From positions 310,001-374,000 of the forward strand of contig CAWIIF010000015.1 of NCBI GenBank assembly GCA_963836015.1: 64,000 nucleotides of DNA, in the 5' to 3' direction. The notes below the pieces were generated by a model. The model had not been told where the DNA came from. It saw nothing but the letters and a program-made list of their open reading frames with translations, and ran no database searches. The DNA is from CAWCDJ01 sp963836015 (GTDB taxonomy: Bacteria > Acidobacteriota > Terriglobia > Bryobacterales > Bryobacteraceae). The translations under genes and the position numbers were made by a program. Of this stretch, positions 42,619-50,796 are shown one piece after another. The first letter of the stretch is position 1. Each line of letters opens with the position of its first letter.

Positions 42619-43199
42619 GAAAGGGGGCCGGGGGTCGGGGGCCGGGGGCCGGAGTTGTGGCGGCACTCGCTGTTCTTTTGGCCGCTTGCATTCAGCCGAA
42701 GCCGCTGCCGGTGATGGGCCAGATCCCGAATTTCCAGCTCACCGCGCAGGACGGACAGCCCTTCGATAGCAAGGCGCTGGCCGGGCATATCTGGGTGGCG
42801 GACTTCATTTACACCACCTGCCAGGGACCGTGCCCCATGATGAGCTCCACCATGCACCAGATCCAGGCCCAGACTTCGAGCGAAATGCCGGACGTGCGGT
42901 TCGTGTCCTTCACGGTGGACCCCGCTCACGATACGCCGCCCGTGCTGGCCGAATATGCCACGCACTTCAAGCCCGAGCCGGGCCGGTGGTTTTTCCTGAC
43001 CGGCGAGGCGGCCAAGCTCAACCACCTGGGTATCAACGCCTTCAAGCTGAACTCGGTGGATGGCAGCCTGACACACAGCACACGCTTCGTGCTGATGGAC
43101 GGCAAGGGCCAGATCCGCGGGTACTACATCACGGGCGAGGATGGCTTCATGCCGAAGCTGATGCACGACATCCGGCAACTGCACGGCGAACGGTCATGA
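42615..43199 (+). CDS. SCO1/SenC-family copper chaperone
   Basis: The 194-residue protein has a lipoprotein-like or anchored N-terminus (VLLAACIQPKP). The thioredoxin-like fold has the copper site CQGPC (Cys69, Cys73) and His154 in SLTHSTRF, with VSFTVDPAHDTP between. SCO proteins deliver copper to the CuA centre of cytochrome oxidase subunit II. It overlaps the ABC-2 permease and DUF420 genes by 4 bp each. This strengthens the case that the entire run from ctaA to DUF420 is one translationally coupled oxidase-assembly operon. Confidence 0.93.
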   Translation: MRKGAGGRGPGAGVVAALAVLLAACIQPKPLPVMGQIPNFQLTAQDGQPFDSKALAGHIWVADFIYTTCQGPCPMMSSTMHQIQAQTSSEMPDVRFVSFTVDPAHDTPPVLAEYATHFKPEPGRWFFLTGEAAKLNHLGINAFKLNSVDGSLTHSTRFVLMDGKGQIRGYYITGEDGFMPKLMHDIRQLHGERS

Positions 43200-43609
43200 C
43201 GACTCCCATCCTGCCTTCGGTGAATGCCGTGCTCAACGCCACCGCCGCGGTGCTGCTGGTGTGGGGCTACACGCTGATCAAGCGCAGGCGCATCCAGACG
43301 CACCGGAAGGTGATGACGGCCGCGTTCATTACGTCGTGCCTGTTTCTGGTGTGCTATATCGTGTACCACGTGCAGGTGGGCTCGGTGCGATTTCCGAAGA
43401 CAGGAATGATCCGGACGGTGTACCTCAGCATTCTCGGAACGCATACGGTGCTGGCCGCGACGGTGCCGTTCCTGGCGATCATCACGCTGCGGCGCGGCCT
43501 GGCGGCGAAGTACGACAAGCACCGCCGCATCGCGCGGTGGACGCTGCCGATCTGGTTGTACGTCAGCGTGACCGGCGTGGTCGTCTACCTGATGCTGTAT
43601 CACCTGTAG
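43196..43609 (+). CDS. DUF420 membrane protein (CtaM/YozB-like oxidase assembly factor)
   Basis: The 137-residue protein has four membrane helices. DUF420 features are LPSVNAVLNATAAVLLVWGY, RRIQTHRKVMTAAF, YHVQVGSVRF, HTVLAATVPFLAIITLRRGL and KHRRIARWTLPIWLYVSVTGVVVYLMLYH. The histidines in helices 2 to 4 are conserved in the family. The Bacillus homologue is required for a functional caa3 oxidase. It overlaps the SCO gene start and ends the operon before a small hairpin. Confidence 0.9.
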   Translation: MTTPILPSVNAVLNATAAVLLVWGYTLIKRRRIQTHRKVMTAAFITSCLFLVCYIVYHVQVGSVRFPKTGMIRTVYLSILGTHTVLAATVPFLAIITLRRGLAAKYDKHRRIARWTLPIWLYVSVTGVVVYLMLYHL

Positions 43610-43616
43610 CCGGATT

Positions 43617-43635
43617 TTCGCCAATGATTGGCGAA
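43617..43635. terminator. Small palindrome after the oxidase-assembly operon
   Basis: TTCGCCAA and TTGGCGAA form a perfect 8-bp stem with a 3-base loop, 7 bp past the DUF420 stop. There is no T-run. A degenerate copy of the same arm (CGCCAATCATTG) occurs near 43672. It could end transcription from both sides, since the next gene converges. Confidence 0.4.
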
Positions 43636-43695
43636 GGATTCTATGATTCAAAAGGGCTTATGCCTCAGCGCCGCCAATCATTGACCGGCGTGCCG

Positions 43696-44159
43696 CTATG
43701 GAAGCGTGAAAATCAGCGCGATCAAACCCACGAGGAAGGCACCGAAGATCACCCAGGCGAGGCGGTTTCCAAAATTGAAGGTATACCCAAAGCCCACGCG
43801 TTTCTGAACGAACAGGGCCGGGTCGCGAGGGTTGTAGTAAGGAGTCCCAGTCTCCAGCATTCGTCCGGGGTCGCCTCCGCGGGATGGTCGGGGTCCCTGA
43901 CATACTGGAATGACCAGATGACGATCACCGCCGCGCCGGCGCCCCAGGCGCGGGGGAACAGGAATTGCCCGGCCGCCCACGACACGGCCAGTGCGGCGCA
44001 GGCCCAAGTGTAATAGCGGCGCAGGGAAGCGCGCGCGGCCTCGCTGTCGCGGAAACCGGCTGGCACGGTAACGGCGAAGAAATATTGGCGCGGGGCGAAG
44101 TGCGGCAGCAGGAGGATGACGGCTCCGACGAGGTAGATGAAGAACAGACCTTCGTTCAT
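43696..44159 (-). pseudogene. Small membrane protein gene (DUF1648/DUF5808-like) broken by a one-base frameshift
   Basis: Reading starts at ATG 44159 (MNEGLFFIYLVGAVILLLPHF) behind AGGGAG and continues through about 105 codons to ECWRLGL. The family-typical continuation YYNPRDPALFVQKRVGFGYTFN, ending ALIFTLP, then lies in a different frame. Between them only five bases (CTCCT, about 43840) stand where six are expected, so one base is missing. The joined product would be about 154 residues with three to four membrane helices. Either a recent natural frameshift or a sequencing error explains it; the rest of both halves is intact. Confidence 0.65.
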
Positions 44160-44185
44160 GGGGCTCCCTGCTTTCAGTGTCACAC

Positions 44186-44926
44186 TTACAGACTTCGCAG
44201 GTGGAAGCCGCCATCTACGTTGAGCACTTGTCCGGCGGAGTAATCGAGCAGGCCATCGGCGATGGCGCGTACCGCTTTGGCCACGTCGGAGCCTTCCCCC
44301 ATGCGGCGCTGCGGCAACAGGCCGGCGGCGATCTTCTCCTCGTAGACCTGCTCCACCTTGGCGATCATGTCGGTGCGGATGATGCCGGGACGGATCTCGA
44401 AGACTTTGACGCCGCAGGCCGCCAGTCGCTGGGCATATAGAGCTACCGACATGCTCAACCCGGCTTTCGAGATGCAATATTCGCCGCGGTTGACCGAAGC
44501 GGTGTACGCCGAGATCGAGGTGATGAAAACGATGCGGCCGTCGTTGCGCTCCGCCATCCAGCGGGCCGCCTGCTGCGTGAGGAAGTGCGGCCCTTTCAGG
44601 TTGGTTGCGATCAGCTCGTCGAAACTCTCTTCGGTGGCGTCCAGAAGATCGCGCCGTTCGCGAGGAGCCATTCCGGCGTTATTGACCAGCAGATCCAGTT
44701 GGCCGAAGCGCTCGCGGGCGAACCGCATGAGCGCTTCGCGGTCCTGGCGCGAAGCTACGTCGCACTGGAAAATCTCGCAGTCGGTCTCCTCACGAAGCTG
44801 TTCGGCGGCGTCGCGGCGGCCGCGATACGTTCCGATCACGTGGTGGGTTTTCGCAAGCTCGGTTGCGATGGCCCGGCCGATTCCACGGCTGGCGCCGGTG
44901 ACCAGCGCGACACTGCGTCCGTTCAT
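44186..44926 (-). CDS. Short-chain dehydrogenase/reductase (3-ketoacyl-ACP reductase-like)
   Basis: The 246-residue protein is a classical SDR. It has the cofactor loop TGASRGIGRAIA, the LLVNNAGMAP motif, the catalytic serine in FITSISAYTA and the YCISK active-site motif, where the usual YxxxK spacing is kept. The C-terminus GQVLNVDGGFHL is typical of FabG-like reductases and sugar dehydrogenases. It overlaps the glycine-zipper protein gene by 4 bp (ATGA), so they are co-translated. No fatty-acid genes are nearby; the substrate is open. Confidence 0.88.
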   Translation of the reverse strand: MNGRSVALVTGASRGIGRAIATELAKTHHVIGTYRGRRDAAEQLREETDCEIFQCDVASRQDREALMRFARERFGQLDLLVNNAGMAPRERRDLLDATEESFDELIATNLKGPHFLTQQAARWMAERNDGRIVFITSISAYTASVNRGEYCISKAGLSMSVALYAQRLAACGVKVFEIRPGIIRTDMIAKVEQVYEEKIAAGLLPQRRMGEGSDVAKAVRAIADGLLDYSAGQVLNVDGGFHLRSL

Positions 44927-45735
44927 ATACGGACGGGCGTATCCAGCACGAACGTGAGGCGCGTTTCCGAAGGGATCTTCACCTTCTGGCCCTTGGTGGC
45001 GATCTGTACGCCGGCGCCTGCCGCGCCGCCCGCCAGGCCACCGATGGCCGCCCCCTTGCCGCCTCCGGCAATCGCGCCGATAATGGCGCCGACGGCCGCC
45101 GTTCCTCCCGCGACCTTAGCGGTGCGCGCGCCGCGCGAATCGCTCTCGCGCGAGACGGTTTGCGTGTTGATATCGACCATTCGTCCGTTCACCTTGACCG
45201 ACTGAAGGACCAGGGTGAGCTCAGCGCGGCCGGTGAGCTTTCCGGAGTCTTTCTCATCGACCAGTTTCATCGTCGCGTCGGCTCCCCGCGGAATGACGGT
45301 GTCTCCGCCGATCATGACCGGCTCATCCAGGCTGGCCGCGAAGGTCTGGCCTGGGTCCGCGGTTTCGGAATCCACGCCATCGATCAGGCGCACCACAATG
45401 TTCGTCCCGGCCGGCAGTTCGACCGATCCGCGCGCCATGGGCCGCGGAGCAGGAGCCTGCGGGGGCGCGCCGGCATCCGGCCGCATCACATTATCGCGGC
45501 GCAACACCGGACGCGATTCGGCCGCGGGCGCCGGTTCCGGAGCGCTGCTGAATTCAATCCTGGCGATATCAGAAACGTCCAGCGTTTCAATGCGGTCTCC
45601 GGCATCGAGCCGGACCTGGCGGGCACTGCCACCCAGGTAGGTTCCGTTGATCACGCGGCCGCTCTTGAGGGTCACGGTGTCCGCGAAACAAGCGGCGGCC
45701 AGCGTAAATACAATACCGATGGAGAGTATGCGCAT
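44923..45735 (-). CDS. Exported protein with glycine-zipper segment
   Basis: The 270-residue protein has a signal peptide (ends AACFAD). A small beta domain follows (TVTLKSGRVINGTYLGGSA, common in acidobacteria) and a Pro/Ala-rich linker (about 65-100). A VirB10/TrbI-like beta region covers about 103-205 (LPAGTNIVVRLIDGVDSE, VIPRGADATMKLV). A glycine zipper comes next (about 210-250: GAIIGAIAGGGKGAAIGGLAGGAAG), able to form a membrane-inserted helix pair. The end is ETRLTFVLDTPVRI. Probably envelope-associated; function unknown. Overlaps the SDR gene downstream. Confidence 0.7.
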   Translation of the reverse strand: MRILSIGIVFTLAAACFADTVTLKSGRVINGTYLGGSARQVRLDAGDRIETLDVSDIARIEFSSAPEPAPAAESRPVLRRDNVMRPDAGAPPQAPAPRPMARGSVELPAGTNIVVRLIDGVDSETADPGQTFAASLDEPVMIGGDTVIPRGADATMKLVDEKDSGKLTGRAELTLVLQSVKVNGRMVDINTQTVSRESDSRGARTAKVAGGTAAVGAIIGAIAGGGKGAAIGGLAGGAAGAGVQIATKGQKVKIPSETRLTFVLDTPVRI

Positions 45736-45788
45736 AGTCGTCCGTTACTCCTCCTCAAATTGTACGACGCATCCCCGAGGGAATTGGT

Positions 45789-46643
45789 TTACGGACGCTT
45801 TGGACTCAGGGATTCGGCGACCGCTCTTCCATGATCGAGGGATTCCCGGTAGACGCGCTCATGTTGTTCCCTGGTAAAGGGACGATTCACACGGTGGTAG
45901 TACTCGAGCCCCTTGCCTACCGCTACGGTGCCCGCGTACGCAATCGCACCCTTGGGGATCAGCCCGCCGCCCAAGGGGATTTTTCCGGCCAGCTCGCGCG
46001 CCAGGGCGCGCCAGCCGAAAGCGCCGGCCACAATCGAGCCGACTTCCACGCGCTGGTGGGAGAAGCCGATCTCTTTTCCGCAGGCCGCGGCAATCACAAA
46101 CGCCATACGAATCTGGTTGGCCGTGAGAAACGCGGTGTCGGAGGCGAACTCACCGAAAGCCCAGGGCAGCTCGATCAGGTTCGGAACCACGTTGGGAAGC
46201 GCGGTGGCTACCGCGAACAGCGCGTTCTCGCGCGCCACCGCGTGGATGATCTGTTCGACCACCGGCTTGCGGAACGCGGGAAACTGGCTGGCGAGGGGGA
46301 GCGTGAACTCGTCCTGCTTTCGAATGATCGACGCGATCGTTTCCGCCGGATTCAGCCGGTTGAAAGCGAAAGCGCCGTCCGGAGGAGCGATGCCGTGCTC
46401 GTACAGCACGAGGTCCACGTCGGAGGGCGCCTGGGCATCGCTGGCCCGGTGCACCCGCTCCATCATGATCAGGCGGACTTCGCGCGGCAGATCTCCCGGG
46501 ATCAGGAAGTCTTCCATCTCGGCGTAGCCCGACCCGCTCGTAGCGACCAGCCCGATGCGGAGCGGCTGGCTGGAGCGTTTGCGCACCTCTTCCGGATTCA
46601 GCATCGAAAGGGCGGCGCGCGCCTGTTTCAGGTGTTTTAGCAT
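45789..46643 (-). CDS. DUF697-like membrane protein
   Basis: The 284-residue protein starts at ATG 46643, which overlaps the stop of the PD-(D/E)XK gene by 7 bp. It has hydrophobic segments at about 130-160 (HAVARENALFAVATALPNVVP) and 175-195 (TANQIRMAFVIAAACG), and a helical domain like those C-terminal to GTPases of the YcjF/DUF697 group (ARELAGKIPLGGGLIPKGAIAYAGT). The GTPase itself is missing; instead the N-terminal half has a receiver- or phosphatase-like alpha/beta region (LRIGLVATSGSG, DVDLVLYEHG). Function unknown; coupled to the upstream genes. Confidence 0.6.
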   Translation of the reverse strand: MLKHLKQARAALSMLNPEEVRKRSSQPLRIGLVATSGSGYAEMEDFLIPGDLPREVRLIMMERVHRASDAQAPSDVDLVLYEHGIAPPDGAFAFNRLNPAETIASIIRKQDEFTLPLASQFPAFRKPVVEQIIHAVARENALFAVATALPNVVPNLIELPWAFGEFASDTAFLTANQIRMAFVIAAACGKEIGFSHQRVEVGSIVAGAFGWRALARELAGKIPLGGGLIPKGAIAYAGTVAVGKGLEYYHRVNRPFTREQHERVYRESLDHGRAVAESLSPKRP

Positions 46644-48166
46644 AGAGGGTCGATACCGGGCCGTTCTGCGCCGCAAAGGCGGAACATGACGTGAAGCTCC
46701 TTCCGCCATTCTACCCCTACCCCGATCCGCACCACATCGACGTCAGGTGAAAAGAAGCCCAGAACGGTCTCGGTGGCCGGGTGAAATTCGAGCGAAGGTG
46801 AAACCAGCAACAGGCGCGGCGGATCGGGCCGCAGTTCGATGCCCGGAAAATAGCCGCGGGCGGAGAACTCTCCGCGGTCGAGATGCCATTTCACGCGGAT
46901 CCAGTAGTCGATCGCCTGCAAGGGCAGGTGCAGGTCGGCGGAGGCCTTCAGTTCGATGACCGCGAGCCGCCCGCTGCGATCCACCGCGAGCAGGTCGAGG
47001 ACCCCGCGATCGCCGCCGGCGAAGGCCGGCACCTGTCCATAGACCGGTTCGCGAAGAAGCGAGGCGTCGAGGGTCTCGATGGCCGCGCGGGCTTGCGATT
47101 CGAGCCAGGCTTCCGGGAACTGGCGGTAAAGCGGGTGGCCGCGATCCTGGGCCTCGTGCGACCGGGAGCGGGCCACCTCTTCCACGAGCCGCTCGATTTC
47201 GGAGAGGTGCTGTTCGTCGGCCGGACGGCGCTGCTTCAGTCCGAATCGCAGGGCGCCGCCCGAAAGCTCGGCAAATTCGATGCCGCGCACGCGCAGGCTG
47301 GAGCGGCCGTCGTGCTTGCGGACGCAGTCCACTCCGGGCAGCGCCAGAATTCGCTGCCAGGGGGCCTCGGCGCGGGAAGCGGCCAGTCGGCACGGCTCGA
47401 GCCTGGTATCGAGGTTGCCGTGATCGCGGGGGTCCACGCGCTCGACGAAGTCTTCGTCGGAGTACGTGAAGAGCTCGAAGCGGGCAGCCGCGGGATTCAG
47501 GCACAGCAGGCGCAAGGCCACCGGATGAGCGTTTCCGGCCGGCACGTACACCGCCAGGCCTTCGACGGCCACGCGGCGCTCGCGGGCGCGCAGGTGGGCC
47601 AGCCAGATCAGCCCGAAGGAAAGCGCCGACGCCGGGTCGCCGCCGGGCGGGCAGGCGATGGCCGCCCATCCTTGCTGGCCATGACGCACGAAGGCCCGCG
47701 GAAAAGCCGGGGAGAGACTGAACTCGAGATTGGGGTCGGCGCTGATCTCGGCCAGCGTCCACTCCGGAAACTGGCGGTGCAGAAACAGCCGCAGGCGCTC
47801 GCGGAAGACCAGCCGGGTGCTGCGGCTTCCCAGATCGGCGCCCGAGCGGCGTCCGAGATCCAGCAGGAAGAGCCGGCCTTCGCGGCGGGCGAAGCGCTCG
47901 ACCGACAACTCCAGGCGCGCGGCTGTGGAGGCGGCGATGCCCGACACGCGGCGCGTGATGTTGCGCGTGCGGTCCCACGCCTGGAGCGTCAGGCGCGAGC
48001 CGCGCATTTCGAGGCTGAAGCTATCGGGAGAGAGGGGCAGCAACTCTTCGCCCGGCTCGAGCAGGGCCGGCTGCCGGCAGGTTTTGAGGAAGGCCTCAAT
48101 TACCTCGCGGGCTTCTCCGGCGCTCCGGCCGGAGGTCCCCTGGACGGGTGGCATCGGAACCCGCAT
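46637..48166 (-). CDS. Predicted PD-(D/E)XK nuclease-fold protein
   Basis: The 509-residue protein starts at ATG 48166 (or 48154). Near residues 390-403 the text GVLDLLAVDRSGRLAVIELKAS matches the PD-(D/E)XK core, with an Asp, a two-strand step and ExK. The QAIDYWIRVKWH helix follows. The N-terminal 350 residues are Arg/Leu-rich with several Trp and are not recognised. Such proteins include restriction-like endonucleases, RecB-type nucleases and DUF91-type DNA-binding proteins. It ends overlapping the DUF697 gene and follows an MFS gene by 11 bp. A role in DNA handling is inferred from the motif alone. Confidence 0.6.
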   Translation of the reverse strand: MRVPMPPVQGTSGRSAGEAREVIEAFLKTCRQPALLEPGEELLPLSPDSFSLEMRGSRLTLQAWDRTRNITRRVSGIAASTAARLELSVERFARREGRLFLLDLGRRSGADLGSRSTRLVFRERLRLFLHRQFPEWTLAEISADPNLEFSLSPAFPRAFVRHGQQGWAAIACPPGGDPASALSFGLIWLAHLRARERRVAVEGLAVYVPAGNAHPVALRLLCLNPAAARFELFTYSDEDFVERVDPRDHGNLDTRLEPCRLAASRAEAPWQRILALPGVDCVRKHDGRSSLRVRGIEFAELSGGALRFGLKQRRPADEQHLSEIERLVEEVARSRSHEAQDRGHPLYRQFPEAWLESQARAAIETLDASLLREPVYGQVPAFAGGDRGVLDLLAVDRSGRLAVIELKASADLHLPLQAIDYWIRVKWHLDRGEFSARGYFPGIELRPDPPRLLLVSPSLEFHPATETVLGFFSPDVDVVRIGVGVEWRKELHVMFRLCGAERPGIDPLC

Positions 48167-48177
48167 TATAGCGTCCC

Positions 48178-49389
48178 TCAGCCGCCGAACTTCGCCGCGC
48201 GCCGCTCCGGCCCGACGGCGGTGGCGATGGCGGCCAGCAGGAACACCGCCGCGGCGGTCACCGACATCGCCATGGCGTAGCCGGTCCGTTTCGCGAGAGC
48301 CGTTTCGAAGTACGGGACCAGGCTGGTGAGGAGCACGCCCACCTGGTATCCGAATCCCGGCAGAAAGCCGCGTACGGAATCGGGCGAGAGCTCCGAAAGA
48401 TGCGCCGGCACCACGCCCCAGGCGCCCTGCACCAGGAACTGCATCACGAATCCGCCCACAAAGAGCAGCGGGACGGAGGGCGCCCAGGCCCACAGCGGAA
48501 TGGCGAGTACCGCGCCCAACAGAGCGACCACCATGACCCGGCGGCGCCCGTAGCGGTCGGAGAACAGGCCGCACAGCGTTCCGCCGATGATGGCGCCGAC
48601 CATGGAGAACGCGCTCAACCAGTTCTTGCCCGCCACATCGAACCCCCGCTGCCGTTCGAGAAAGGTCGGATACAGGTCCTGCGTGCCGTGCGATGCCAGG
48701 TTCATCGCGGTCATGAGGAAGACGATATAGAGAAACGGCTTCCAGTAGGAGAGGATGGCACGGCCCAACTGCCCCCAGCTCTTGTGGCGCGTCTTTTGCC
48801 AGACTTCCGATTCCTTGACGCGCATGCGCACAAAGACCGCCAGGATGGCGGGCAGCCCGCCGAGGAAGAAGAGCGGCCGCCAGCCGAACCTGCCGAACAG
48901 CAGGATGTTGCAGAGCGCTGCCAGCAGGAACCCCATCGCGTATCCCTGCTGGAGGAAGCCCGAGACCACGCCCCTCAGCCTCACCGGAACCTTTTCCATC
49001 GCGAGCGACGCACCAACGCCCCACTCGCCGCCCATGCCGATTCCGAACAGCGCTCGCAGGACGAGAAACGTGGTGTAGTTGGGCGCCAGGCCGGAGAGTA
49101 CTTCCACCACCGAGTAGAAGAGCAGATCGATCATGAGCGGCAGGCGCCGGCCGTAGCGGTCGGCAAGCAGGCCGAACAGGAAGGCGCCCACCGGGCGGAA
49201 GGCCAGGGTCGCGGTCAGGGTGAGGGCCATCTGGGCATCGGACTTGTGGAACTCGCGTCCGATGGCGGTGAGACACGAGACCACCAGGAAGAAGTCGAAC
49301 GCGTCGAGGGTCCAGCCGAGGTAGCCCGCCAACAAGGCTGCGCGGTGGTCGCCGGCTTCGCTGGGTTGGGGCGAAGGGGCCGAGGTCAC
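48178..49389 (-). CDS. MFS transporter, sugar/organic acid:H+ symporter type
   Basis: The 403-residue protein has 12 predicted helices. The MFS loop-2/3 motif is GLLADRYGRRLPLM and its internal repeat GLFSDRYGRRRVMV lies in the second half. The first helix region GYLGWTLDAFDFFLVV is the hallmark of the YjhB/ShiA/NanT branch of metabolite:H+ symporters; WR/GxG motifs occur in GIGMGGEWGVGASL. The start is GTG at 49389. It heads a three-gene run with the PD-(D/E)XK and DUF697 genes. Substrate unknown; organic acid is likely. Confidence 0.9.
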   Translation of the reverse strand: MTSAPSPQPSEAGDHRAALLAGYLGWTLDAFDFFLVVSCLTAIGREFHKSDAQMALTLTATLAFRPVGAFLFGLLADRYGRRLPLMIDLLFYSVVEVLSGLAPNYTTFLVLRALFGIGMGGEWGVGASLAMEKVPVRLRGVVSGFLQQGYAMGFLLAALCNILLFGRFGWRPLFFLGGLPAILAVFVRMRVKESEVWQKTRHKSWGQLGRAILSYWKPFLYIVFLMTAMNLASHGTQDLYPTFLERQRGFDVAGKNWLSAFSMVGAIIGGTLCGLFSDRYGRRRVMVVALLGAVLAIPLWAWAPSVPLLFVGGFVMQFLVQGAWGVVPAHLSELSPDSVRGFLPGFGYQVGVLLTSLVPYFETALAKRTGYAMAMSVTAAAVFLLAAIATAVGPERRAAKFGG

Positions 49390-49481
49390 AGGGCGGCTGT
49401 CTCAGGGCTCGCGAAAAAATGACGAATCACCGTAGAAATATAACATTTATGCGAACGGGGCGGACCTGGCGTGGCGAAGGG

Positions 49482-50594
49482 TCACGGATTGAGTATCGGA
49501 AACGGTCCGACCGGCCTGCCCCTTTGAGGCTCAACTCGCCCGTCATACACCTTCCACCACACGCGCGGGCTCCTGGCGTCGTGACAGCCGCGACAGATTG
49601 GCGTGAGGTCCGGGCGGCTCCACCGGTGTCCCTGCCGGTACTGCTCGATCGTGGCTCCGCGCCACATGGAGGAGAGGGTCGCGGAGTTGACGTTCCCCAG
49701 GAGCAGTCCCCGGGGCTCGCGGAGCTGGTAGGCCGAAGCATGGCAAAGAGGGACGTCGCCATTCCAGTTGACTCCCATCAGCTTGAAAGGCGCTACACAT
49801 CGCGGGACTCCTGGCGACTCACTCAAGGGATATAAGTCATTGCAGGACCCGAAGTAGTCTTTCAGCATTTGGGTCGAGAGCGTGTCCGCAAATTGTGACC
49901 AATATTTCAGCATCCTCGGCCGGACGGACTCCTCCGACGGCCGCAGCATGACGCGAATGTGGATCAACGTCTTGGATTTCAGTTCCAGCTTCAAGGCCCG
50001 GAGTCTTTTCAGGTTAGACATCAGCGCATCAAATCGTCCTCCGAGCCGCGACTGCTCATAACCGGCGACGTTATCCGAATCAACCGATATTTCGATCACG
50101 TCGAGCGCCCGAAGCATCGCCTTGCAGATGGCCTCCGTAAGCCGCTGACCATTGGTTCCCGCAGAGGTGAAAGGCGCGATCGGGCGCAGGGCCTGGATCC
50201 ATTCCGAAAACTCGGGGTGCAACGTGGGTTCCCCGCCTCCGACCATTCGGATATTGCGCACCCGCAGCTCCGCAAGCTGCTTCAGAACGTTGGCAAAGGT
50301 CTCGGCGCTCATCAGGCCGGCGGGCCTGCGGATCGTCGCGTTCTGCGGGTCACAGTAGGGACATCGGAGCTGGCATGCGTTGGTGAATTCAATTCCGATC
50401 GTAGCGGGAGGCGCACCTTCACAGAGCATTGGCGCACGCGAACGAACGAAGTCTGCTGACCGGCCTCCTGTCGCGTATTTCCAGAACATGTGCCAGTTGA
50501 GTCTCATGCGGCCGAGCGCCAGTTGCAAGCGAAGGCGCGTGTCGGGAACCGGCAACGCGCGTCGCTCGCCCGAGAATGTCTGAAGCATGTGCAC
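49482..50594 (-). CDS. Radical SAM/SPASM-domain enzyme
   Basis: The 370-residue protein has a radical SAM motif CQLRCPYC (Cys74, Cys78, Cys81), GGGEPTLHPEF, a SAM-binding region (EISVDSDNVAGYE) and a C-terminal SPASM cluster with RCVAPF, PLCHASAY and ICRGCHD. Such enzymes modify ribosomal peptides or act on other proteins and carbohydrates. GTG 50594 and ATG 50588 are both in frame. GGAG lies 6 bases before the GTG. A possible small peptide gene sits just upstream. No peptide exporter or second RiPP enzyme is nearby, so a RiPP role is only a possibility. Confidence 0.9.
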   Translation of the reverse strand: MHMLQTFSGERRALPVPDTRLRLQLALGRMRLNWHMFWKYATGGRSADFVRSRAPMLCEGAPPATIGIEFTNACQLRCPYCDPQNATIRRPAGLMSAETFANVLKQLAELRVRNIRMVGGGEPTLHPEFSEWIQALRPIAPFTSAGTNGQRLTEAICKAMLRALDVIEISVDSDNVAGYEQSRLGGRFDALMSNLKRLRALKLELKSKTLIHIRVMLRPSEESVRPRMLKYWSQFADTLSTQMLKDYFGSCNDLYPLSESPGVPRCVAPFKLMGVNWNGDVPLCHASAYQLREPRGLLLGNVNSATLSSMWRGATIEQYRQGHRWSRPDLTPICRGCHDARSPRVWWKVYDGRVEPQRGRPVGPFPILNP

Positions 50595-50615
50595 CTGAAG
50601 CTCCGGCCGGGGAAC

Positions 50616-50753
50616 TTATGACATGACTTTCTCGTTCGAGCGGGAGTAATCCAGGTTGAAGCCCTTAACTCCCGAACGGAGAAAGAGAATCAAACGTACC
50701 AGCGACATTCGATAATAAGTCGTTCGGTCCCGCCGGTCCAGGCATTTCTTCAA
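50616..50753 (-). CDS. Possible small peptide upstream of the radical SAM gene (uncertain)
   Basis: A minus-strand frame ending at TAA 50616 encodes 30 residues from ATG 50708 (MSLVRLILFLRSGVKG, then FNLDYSRSNEKVMS) or 45 from TTG 50753 (MKKCLDRRDRTTYYR before it). It has protein-like composition and ends 22 bp ahead of the radical SAM start. No good ribosome site is seen for either start, and the same frame runs open upstream into the CPBP gene end, so it may be a remnant or chance. Confidence 0.2.
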   Translation of the reverse strand: MKKCLDRRDRTTYYRMSLVRLILFLRSGVKGFNLDYSRSNEKVMS

Positions 50754-50796
50754 GTGAAGATCGAGAGAACGGACTATTTCATCCGATTCAGAGAGG

